From: Candidatus Omnitrophota bacterium
GTDB taxonomy: Bacteria; Omnitrophota; Koll11; Duberdicusellales; 4484-171
Assembly: GCA_021735115.1 (NCBI GenBank)
Contig: JAIPHQ010000031.1
Location: 1-7,493 of the forward strand
Direction of reading: 5' to 3'
DNA length: 7,493 bases
Below the pieces are notes generated by a model that saw nothing but the letters and a program-made list of their open reading frames with translations, ran no database searches and was not told the DNA's origin. The translations under genes and the position numbers were made by a program. Positions 1 through 5,519 of the stretch are shown one piece after another. How positions within the stretch are numbered: the stretch's first letter is position 1; every line of letters begins with the position of its first letter.

Positions 1-1
1 G

Positions 2-193
2 AAAATAAATTGGCAAAATACATCAGTTGTATACATTGGTGATGACACTACTGATGAATATGCTTTTTCGGCAATAAGGACCAGAGGCACAGGCATTCTT
101 GTTTCAGATCAGGATAAATATTCTTTAGCACATTTTAAAGTGGATTCACCAGAACAAGTAAGGAAGTTATTTGAGAAAGCAATCGAAAAATAA
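2..193 (+). CDS. otsB: Trehalose-6-phosphate phosphatase, C-terminal end (partial)
   Basis: This is the last 63 codons of a gene that begins before the window. The peptide contains VVYIGDDTTDEYAF (fragment residues 9-22), the HAD-superfamily motif IV in the form typical of trehalose-6-phosphate phosphatases (GDDxTDExAF). A G-T-G-I-L-V strand and a short C-terminal helix ending in AIEK follow, as in that family. The enzyme would hydrolyse trehalose 6-phosphate to trehalose and phosphate in the cytoplasm, using Mg2+; the two Asp of GDD are metal ligands. Only the C-terminus is visible, so I cannot tell whether this is a free-standing phosphatase or the end of an OtsA-OtsB fusion. Its last 23 bp overlap the TTG start of the GH65 gene, indicating one operon with translational coupling. 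The later TreT and GH65 genes support a trehalose role. Confidence 0.85.
   Translation, partial: KINWQNTSVVYIGDDTTDEYAFSAIRTRGTGILVSDQDKYSLAHFKVDSPEQVRKLFEKAIEK
159..166 (+). promoter_or_regulatory. Ribosome binding site that selects the TTG start of the GH65 gene
   Basis: The sequence TAAGGAAG lies inside the end of the phosphatase gene, with its AGGA core 6 nt before the TTG at 171. The reading frame is closed by a TAA at 159-161. There is no ATG, GTG or TTG between 171 and the conserved start of the GH65 domain (Trp16), so this weak site and the TTG are the only reasonable initiation signal. Confidence 0.6.
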
Positions 194-3029
194 AAAAGAA
201 AAAATTGGGCATAATTGGAAATTAACCTATAGCTTTTTTAAACCTCAACAAGAGAGCTTAAGAGAGGCGCTTTGTGCTTTGGGTAATGGTTATTTTGGTA
301 CCCGTGGCGCAACTTCTGAAAGTTCTGCTTCTCGAATTCACTATCCTGGCACATATATAATTGGTGTCTACAATAAATTAGGTACGCACGTCTCCGGTAA
401 ACTTATAAAAAATGATGATCTTGTTAATTGCCCTAATTGGCTTCCTCTTACCTTTAAGATTGGAAAAGGCAATTGGTTAAACCCAGCTTCAGAAAAAATT
501 CATAAATGGAATCAAGAACTTAATCTAAAAACAGGGATATTAAAACGAACGGTAACTTTTTCTACTCGTGATAAAAAGAAAACAACTGTAATTGAAGAAA
601 GATTAGTTCATATGGCAGACCGTCATAGGGCTGCGATTAAATATCAAATTAAACCGCAAAATTATAGTGGAAAAATTACTATTTTTGCTGGTCTAGATGG
701 ATCAGTAGAAAATACAGGAGTAGCTCGCTACCGCCAACTTAATTCCAAGCATCTAAAAGCTATTTCAACTAATTCTTTTTCTTCTAATTGTATTTATCTT
801 AAGGCAAAAACAAGCCAGTCGAAGATAACTATTTTTGAAGCGGCCAGAATAAATATTTATAAAAAAGGCGGTAAAAAGGTTAAACCAATCAAAAAAAAGG
901 TAAAAAGGGAAAAAGAAAAAATTTATCAAGAGGCTGAATTAAATGTTAAGAAAAATCAAACTTATAATATAGAAAAAATAGTAGCCATTTATAGCTCAAA
1001 AGATAAAGATGTAAGTAATCCTTTTACCAGAGCTAAAAAATCTGTTAAAGAAGCTGGGCGGTTTAAAGATATTGTAAAAACACATAAAAAAGCTTGGCAT
1101 TCTTTATGGCAAAAATTTGATTTAGGCCTAAAGGGATCTAGATTTAGTCAAAAAGCCTTAAGGCTGCACAGTTTTCATCTACTCCAAACAGCCTCACTAA
1201 ATACAGTCGGCTTAGATACTGGCCTTCCTGCTAGAGGATTGCATGGTGAGGCATATCGAGGTCATATCTTTTGGGATGAAATTTTTACTACCCCTTTTTT
1301 TGATGCTCATCTTCCTGAGGTAACTCAGTCACTCATCTTATATAGATACAGACGCCTTCTTCCTGCAAAAAAATCAGCTAAAAAGGCTGGATTTAAAGGT
1401 GCAATGTTTCCTTGGCAGAGTTCATCAACTGGCCAAGAAGAATCTCAAATTATTCATCTTAATCCTTTATCTGGTAAGTGGGGGCCGGATTATAGTAAGT
1501 TACAAAGGCACATTTCTTTTGATATAGCTTATAATATTTGGCGGCATTGGGGTAGAACTGGGGATTTAAATTTTATGATTCATTATGGTGCAGAGATGCT
1601 TGCAGATATTGCTAAGTTTGGATCAAGTTTGGTGAAATTTGATAAAAAGGATGGCCGTTTTCACACCGAAGGTTTAATGGGCCCGGATGAGTTCCATGAA
1701 AAAATACCCGGGGCAAAAAAAGCTGGCTTGCGGGATAATAGCTATACAAATATTTTAATTGTTTGGACAATATTAAAAGCTCAACGGGCTCTTTCGATTA
1801 TTCCCGAGCACCAATCTCTCCGGATAAAAAATAAGCTGGGGATTACTGACAAAGAATTTAAGCGGTGGGATGATATAACTAGGAAGATGAAAATTATAAT
1901 AGATAAAAATGGAATAATTTCTCAATTTGAAGGATATTTTAATCTAAAGGAGATTAATTGGCCTTTTTACCGAAAAAAATATAAAAATATTAAAAGAATG
2001 GATAGAATTTTAAAAGCAGAGGGTAAATCTCCTGATGAATATAAGGTAGCGAAACAGGCTGATGTTTTAATGATTTTTTATCTTCTTTATTTTTCCGAAG
2101 CTAAAGAACTTTTCAAAAGATTAGGGTATAATATAGATTTTAATATTTTAAAGAAAAACTATAATTATTACATCAAAAGAACCTCTCACGGTTCAACTTT
2201 AAGCAAAGTTGTCCATTGCTATTTGGCAAACTTAATTGAAAAAAAAGGAGAGGATTGGTATTGGTTTCAGCAAGTTCTTAAGTCTGATATCTATGATACG
2301 CAGGGAGGTACTACTCCTGAAGGGATACATGCTGGAGTAATGGGTGGATCTATCGATATGGTTATGCGCGGTTTTTGCGGGGTTTGGCCTTTTGAAAATA
2401 GAATAAGAATTAATCCTAATCCTCCTGAAGAATTGACAAAAATTAACTATAATTTTTACTATCAAGGTTACCAAGTTTTTGTTGTCTTAGAAAACAACCA
2501 AATTAAACTATATATAAAAGGGAATAAATCAAAATTTTGCTTTGTTCCGATTGAAATCTGTGGCAAATTGCATTATTTATCCTTAAATAAAACTTATAGT
2601 TTTGATTTTAAGAAAAAGAAACAAAAATTTATTAAGAAAAAAACCAAAGAAAGAATGTATAAAAAGATATTAATTGTTGATGGAGACATAACGGATTCAG
2701 AGGTGTTAGAAAGTAGGCTTAAGGATAAGGGATATTTAGTTAAAAGAGTTACAAGGGCTAAAGAAGCCCTTCAAATTTTACAATCTGAATGGATTAATTT
2801 AATAATAATGGCTGTCTCCCTTCAAGGAGGCATGAGTGGTTTTCGGTTATTTAAAGAAATTAAGGCAAAAAAAGATTTAAGCAGCATACCAATTCTAATT
2901 TATTCTAGTAAAGGCGGCCTAAAGGATACCTTTGATAAATTAGGAGCTGTTGATTTTGTAAGTAAAACCAGCCGGATAGAAATTTTATTGAACAAAACAA
3001 CAAAACATGTAAAAAATAAATTTAATTAG
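171..3029 (+). CDS. GH65 family glycoside phosphorylase/hydrolase fused to a C-terminal pseudo-receiver domain
   Basis: Residues 15-270 look like the N-terminal beta-sandwich (WKLTYSFFKP, ALGNGYFGTRGA). About 330-735 is the (alpha/alpha)6 catalytic barrel, with EAYRGHIFWDE (360-370), LMGPDEFHE (502-510; Glu507 is the expected general acid), KQADV (628-632), the phosphate-loop-like TSHGSTLS (671-678) and GGTTPEGIHAG (712-722). About 740-815 is the C-terminal sandwich. GH65 enzymes cleave trehalose, maltose, kojibiose or similar glucosides, usually with phosphate to give beta-glucose 1-phosphate. The RGHxFWDE and GPDEFHE variants recall the actinobacterial trehalose-acting branch, and the neighbours favour trehalose, but specificity cannot be read from sequence. 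A Lys-rich linker (814-828) leads to a receiver-like domain (829-950): ILIVDGD at 833-839, Ser912, and Lys932 in SKT. Ala881 occupies the phospho-acceptor position and Gly838 replaces one acidic-pair residue, so phosphorylation is unlikely. A Lys-rich insert (231-250) is also unusual. The fusion depends on an A7 run at 2637-2643. Confidence 0.88.
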   Translation: MRKQSKNKKEKIGHNWKLTYSFFKPQQESLREALCALGNGYFGTRGATSESSASRIHYPGTYIIGVYNKLGTHVSGKLIKNDDLVNCPNWLPLTFKIGKGNWLNPASEKIHKWNQELNLKTGILKRTVTFSTRDKKKTTVIEERLVHMADRHRAAIKYQIKPQNYSGKITIFAGLDGSVENTGVARYRQLNSKHLKAISTNSFSSNCIYLKAKTSQSKITIFEAARINIYKKGGKKVKPIKKKVKREKEKIYQEAELNVKKNQTYNIEKIVAIYSSKDKDVSNPFTRAKKSVKEAGRFKDIVKTHKKAWHSLWQKFDLGLKGSRFSQKALRLHSFHLLQTASLNTVGLDTGLPARGLHGEAYRGHIFWDEIFTTPFFDAHLPEVTQSLILYRYRRLLPAKKSAKKAGFKGAMFPWQSSSTGQEESQIIHLNPLSGKWGPDYSKLQRHISFDIAYNIWRHWGRTGDLNFMIHYGAEMLADIAKFGSSLVKFDKKDGRFHTEGLMGPDEFHEKIPGAKKAGLRDNSYTNILIVWTILKAQRALSIIPEHQSLRIKNKLGITDKEFKRWDDITRKMKIIIDKNGIISQFEGYFNLKEINWPFYRKKYKNIKRMDRILKAEGKSPDEYKVAKQADVLMIFYLLYFSEAKELFKRLGYNIDFNILKKNYNYYIKRTSHGSTLSKVVHCYLANLIEKKGEDWYWFQQVLKSDIYDTQGGTTPEGIHAGVMGGSIDMVMRGFCGVWPFENRIRINPNPPEELTKINYNFYYQGYQVFVVLENNQIKLYIKGNKSKFCFVPIEICGKLHYLSLNKTYSFDFKKKKQKFIKKKTKERMYKKILIVDGDITDSEVLESRLKDKGYLVKRVTRAKEALQILQSEWINLIIMAVSLQGGMSGFRLFKEIKAKKDLSSIPILIYSSKGGLKDTFDKLGAVDFVSKTSRIEILLNKTTKHVKNKFN
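2637..2643 (+). other. A7 run in the linker between GH65 and pseudo-receiver domains
   Basis: Seven consecutive A lie in the Lys-rich linker at the domain junction. One extra A would put translation into a frame that stops at TAA 2660-2662; one A fewer would stop it at TAA 2671-2673. Either change gives a GH65 protein ending just after its last domain. The fusion therefore depends on exact homopolymer length in the genome or transcript. Confidence 0.5.
2655..3029 (+). other. Pseudo-receiver domain with a possible internal start (124 aa)
   Basis: The ATG at 2655 is in frame with the long protein (Met829) and falls exactly where a free-standing receiver would begin: MYKKILIVDGD. Upstream bases (AAAGAAAG) give only a weak ribosome binding site. 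The domain keeps the alternating receiver pattern, the GGMSGF turn (886-891), Ser912 at the Thr/Ser switch position and the conserved Lys932. It lacks the phospho-acceptor Asp (NLIIMAVSL, with Ala881 in its place). It could act as a protein-interaction or ligand-binding module. Whether it is made alone, as a fusion or both cannot be decided from the sequence. Confidence 0.45.
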
Positions 3030-3046
3030 ATTCTAAGGAGGATAAT

Positions 3047-3523
3047 ATGGCTCAAAAAAAAGGAAAAACAAAATTAGATATTCTTAAAAATAAACTTAAA
3101 TCAATTAAAGCAAAAGATATTATGACTAAAAATGTGTTAACTATAAAGGAAGATAAGCATTTATCTGAAGCAGCAAAAATTATGGTTAAAAAAAGAGTAA
3201 GTGGTTTACCGGTTGTAAGTGAAAAAGGAAAACTTTCTGGTTTAATTATTGACCGTGACTTGTTTTTAGTTATGGACATGATAGAATCTGGCAATGTGAT
3301 TCAACAAAATTCAAGCACAATTTCAGATCCAAAAGTAAGTTATGCGATGTCAAAGGAACCTATAACCATAAAAAAGACTACGAACTTAGATGAAATAATA
3401 TCTATAATGAAATACAAAAATGTTTTCAGTTTACCAGTTATGCAAAGTAAAAAAATAGTTGGAATTATTGGAAGAAGAGACGTATACCAAACCTTTTATA
3501 ATATCATTTCAAATTTGCCTTAA
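3047..3523 (+). CDS. Small protein with two CBS domains
   Basis: The 158-aa protein consists of a Lys-rich N-terminal tail (1-20) and two CBS repeats. The first spans about 20-77 (AKDIMTKNVLTI, VSGLPVV, GLIIDRDL); the second spans about 97-150 (VSYAMSKEPITI, VFSLPVM, GIIGRRDV). CBS pairs form a Bateman module that binds adenine nucleotides such as AMP, ATP or S-adenosylmethionine and passes the signal to partners. There is no catalytic or DNA-binding domain, signal peptide or membrane segment, so it is probably a soluble stand-alone sensor. The ligand-contacting Asp is kept in both repeats (Asp71, Asp145), but the Thr/Ser usually three residues before it is Ile68 and Gly142. A strong AAGGAGG 5 nt upstream of the ATG supports the start. 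It begins 17 bp after the GH65 fusion gene, so an energy-sensing role in the trehalose pathway is a reasonable inference. Confidence 0.9.
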   Translation: MAQKKGKTKLDILKNKLKSIKAKDIMTKNVLTIKEDKHLSEAAKIMVKKRVSGLPVVSEKGKLSGLIIDRDLFLVMDMIESGNVIQQNSSTISDPKVSYAMSKEPITIKKTTNLDEIISIMKYKNVFSLPVMQSKKIVGIIGRRDVYQTFYNIISNLP

Positions 3524-3525
3524 AA

Positions 3526-3547
3526 ATTGGCAATAATTTTAGCCAAT
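3526..3547 (+). repeat. Inverted repeat enclosing the start codon of the DUF5752-like gene
   Basis: ATTGGC (3526-3531) and GCCAAT (3542-3547) are perfect 6-bp complements separated by 10 nt. The right arm contains the A and T of the ATG at 3546. No Shine-Dalgarno sequence precedes this gene. In mRNA the hairpin would partly hide the start codon. An overlapping all-A/T alternative (AAAATT 3523-3528 with AATTTT 3535-3540) is also possible. A 6-bp stem could arise by chance in AT-rich DNA. Confidence 0.4.
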
Positions 3548-4187
3548 GAACCCTTTTGTCTTTAGAACCCGCATTAATCAAATTGAGCTGTTAGGAAAAA
3601 AAGCAAAAAATTTAGAACAATTGGTTGAAAATGCCAAAATTGTTCCTGCTGCAAGTATTTACCACCATACTCATAGGTTCCTGGAGCAACATATATATTT
3701 TTCTCCTGAACATCCTAATGATTTTAGTTATTGGATCACAGCTTCTTTAGGCTTAAAACGATTAGGGGAAATGATAGCTAGTGTTGAAATATTTCAATTT
3801 AAAGATATAGAACTTTTGAGGGAAGAATTTATAAAAATTATTAAAGATTATCTTAAAGACACTTCTTCTTTGCGGGATTGTATTCCAGGAGAAGAATTTA
3901 ACTTTATGTCTTCTAAGATGTTTATTTTAAATACACCATTTAAGGCGAATAATTTAGAAGAGTTTATTGATTGTCTTAATCAAGTTACTATTCATTCATT
4001 CTACTTTCATATGTTTGAAGCTAGAATGAGGCTACAAAAACATGAAAATGATTTTTCTCGTTGGTTAAAAGATAATGGGTTTGGGAGGTTGGCTGATCAA
4101 ATTGCGTCTTTGGACCCTTATACTCATACCTTAGAAGGGTTACGAAGAAAAATTATTCATTTAACAAAAAAATATATACAAAAATGA
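3546..4187 (+). CDS. DUF5752-like protein of unknown function with two similar halves
   Basis: I recognise this 213-aa soluble, mostly helical protein as resembling the DUF5752 family, found beside TreT-like glycosyltransferases; no biochemical function is known to me. Its two halves align by eye: 37-103 and 151-211 share S-x-Y-x-H (37-41; 151-155), N-D-F-S-x-W (58-63; 168-173) and R-L-x-x-x-I-A-S (72-79; 181-188), each followed by a charged helix. This indicates an ancient internal duplication. Conserved His41/His155 and the Asp-Phe-Ser motifs are candidates for a binding site or dimer interface. There is no signal peptide or membrane segment. The start is the only one possible near here, since a TAG lies in frame at 3540-3542, yet there is no ribosome binding site. 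It starts 22 bp after the CBS gene. Its TGA overlaps the next gene's ATG by 4 bp, so it is probably made with TreT and may regulate or bind it. Confidence 0.8.
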   Translation: MNPFVFRTRINQIELLGKKAKNLEQLVENAKIVPAASIYHHTHRFLEQHIYFSPEHPNDFSYWITASLGLKRLGEMIASVEIFQFKDIELLREEFIKIIKDYLKDTSSLRDCIPGEEFNFMSSKMFILNTPFKANNLEEFIDCLNQVTIHSFYFHMFEARMRLQKHENDFSRWLKDNGFGRLADQIASLDPYTHTLEGLRRKIIHLTKKYIQK

Positions 4188-5407
4188 AATCAATAAAAGA
4201 ATATATTCCGGTAGTAGGAAAACAAATTGTCGATGAACTTTATTTGGTAGCCAGTAAATTAACCGATAAAAAAATTCAAAATATAAATTCAACACGATTT
4301 GGTGGGGGAGTTGCTGAAATATTATCTCGGATGATTCCTTTAATGAAGGACTTAGGAGTGTCAGTTAGTTGGGATACTTTAGATGCTGAAGATTATTTTT
4401 TTACTATAACTAAAAAAATTCATAATGCTTTACACGGATTAGATGTTAGGCTAACTGATAAAGAATATCAATACTTTTTAGAAATAAATGAAAAAAATCA
4501 AAAAAAAATATCAAATGAAGCAGATATTATATACATTCATGATCCTCAACCAATTGCTTTAATAAATAAAGATAATAGTAAAGACAAAAAATGGTTATGG
4601 CGTTGCCATGTAGATTTTTCAAAACCACAACAAGATGTTTGGAATTTTTTAAAAAGATTTATCCAAAACTATGATGCCGCTGTATTTAGTGCACCTGCCT
4701 TTGCCCGCCGGCTTGATTGCAGGCAAGTTTTAATTTCTCCTTCAATTGACCCTTTGAGCGAAAAAAATAAAAAACTAAGTCAGCGCGAAATTAATTCTGT
4801 TTTAGAAAAATATAATATAGATAAAGACAAGCCAATAGTTACTCAAGTTTCTAGATTTGATTACCTCAAAGATCCGTTAGGAGTTATAAAAAGTTATCGG
4901 TTAGTAAAAAAATATATTGATTGTCAATTAGTTTTAGCTGGAGGTGGAGCAACTGATGACCCTAATACTATAGAAGTTTTAAAAAAAGCAGAGAATTTAG
5001 CTGCTTTGGATAAGGATATTTTTATTTTACACCTACCGTCTCAAAGTCATTTTGAAATAAATGCTTTACAGAGAGCATCTACTGTGATTTTACAGAAATC
5101 TCTTCGTGAAGGATTTGGCCTTACTGTTTGTGAGGCTCTTTGGAAGGAAAAGCCAGTAATAGCTTCTGCTGTGGGGGGAATTCCCTTACAAATTGCTCAT
5201 AAATATTCCGGTATTTTAACCTATACCATAGAAGGCACGGCTTATTGGATAAAACAATTGATTCAAGAGCCTGAATATGCAAAAAGGTTAGGGATCCACG
5301 GTAGAAGCCATGTAGCTAATAATTTTCTTATTACCAGGCAAATTCAAGATTATTTATTACTTTTTCTTTCACTTTATAATAGATCTGATGTAGTTGATTT
5401 AGGCTGA
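4184..5407 (+). CDS. treT: Trehalose synthase, TreT-type GT4 glycosyltransferase
   Basis: The 407-aa protein matches trehalose glycosyltransferring synthases of the GT-B fold. The N-terminal domain has NSTRFGGGVAEIL (35-47), LMKDLGVSVSWDTL (53-66), HDPQP (119-123) and WRCHVD (139-144). The C-terminal nucleotide-sugar domain has SRFDYLKDP (223-231), the GT4 E-x7-E pair Glu309/Glu317 within REGFGLTVCEALW, and GGIPLQI (331-337). TreT enzymes transfer glucose from ADP- or UDP-glucose to glucose, giving trehalose in one step; in some organisms the reaction is reversible. Length is normal for the family. The ATG overlaps the previous stop as ATGA, and no Shine-Dalgarno sequence is present, so translation probably relies on coupling to the DUF5752-like gene. 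Related GT4 enzymes such as trehalose phosphorylase or sucrose synthase-like proteins are alternatives, but NSTRFGGGVAEIL argues for the TreT group. The donor sugar cannot be told from sequence. Confidence 0.86.
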   Translation: MKSIKEYIPVVGKQIVDELYLVASKLTDKKIQNINSTRFGGGVAEILSRMIPLMKDLGVSVSWDTLDAEDYFFTITKKIHNALHGLDVRLTDKEYQYFLEINEKNQKKISNEADIIYIHDPQPIALINKDNSKDKKWLWRCHVDFSKPQQDVWNFLKRFIQNYDAAVFSAPAFARRLDCRQVLISPSIDPLSEKNKKLSQREINSVLEKYNIDKDKPIVTQVSRFDYLKDPLGVIKSYRLVKKYIDCQLVLAGGGATDDPNTIEVLKKAENLAALDKDIFILHLPSQSHFEINALQRASTVILQKSLREGFGLTVCEALWKEKPVIASAVGGIPLQIAHKYSGILTYTIEGTAYWIKQLIQEPEYAKRLGIHGRSHVANNFLITRQIQDYLLLFLSLYNRSDVVDLG

Positions 5408-5414
5408 AAAAATC

Positions 5415-5443
5415 TTGCCAATATACCTATATTATGGTAAATT
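5415..5443 (+). promoter_or_regulatory. Candidate sigma-70-type promoter for the PEPCK gene
   Basis: TTGCCA (5415-5420, 5 of 6 to TTGACA) lies 17 bp from TAAATT (5438-5443, 4 of 6 to TATAAT), in the only large gap of the window. Transcription would begin near 5450 and leave a leader of about 70 nt. AT-rich DNA yields such matches by chance, so this is tentative. Confidence 0.3.
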
Positions 5444-5448
5444 AGCAA
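5415..5448 (+). repeat. Imperfect 13-bp inverted repeat after treT
   Basis: The arms are TTGCCAATATACC (5415-5427) and GGTAAATTAGCAA (5436-5448), with 11 of 13 positions paired and an 8-nt loop, starting 7 bp after the treT stop. No T-run follows, so it is not a standard intrinsic terminator. Both candidate promoter boxes fall within the arms, which suits an operator; an mRNA 3'-end stabilising hairpin is the other option. The rest of the gap (5449-5519) shows only AT-rich sequence and the next gene's ribosome binding site. Confidence 0.5.
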
Positions 5449-5519
5449 TCAACTATTCGATTATATTAAGAGATATCACAACTTCCATTTTTATTTAATT
5501 AATACAAGAGGTGTAAATT

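Noticed and set aside
2232..2474. Open frame of 80 codons on the minus strand
   Set aside because: It lies inside the GH65 catalytic and C-terminal region, shows no recognisable domain and is explained by the coding bias of the + strand gene.
2655..3026. Functional phospho-signalling receiver
   Set aside because: The acceptor Asp is replaced by Ala and one of the acidic pair by Gly, so phosphotransfer chemistry is not expected.
3052..3294. Open frame of 80 codons on the minus strand opposite the CBS gene
   Set aside because: It is a hydrophobic, low-complexity antisense translation of a well-supported CBS protein, with no independent support.
5415..5448. Intrinsic terminator after treT
   Set aside because: The inverted repeat is A/T-rich with two mismatches, and the following bases (TCAACTATTCG) contain no T-run.
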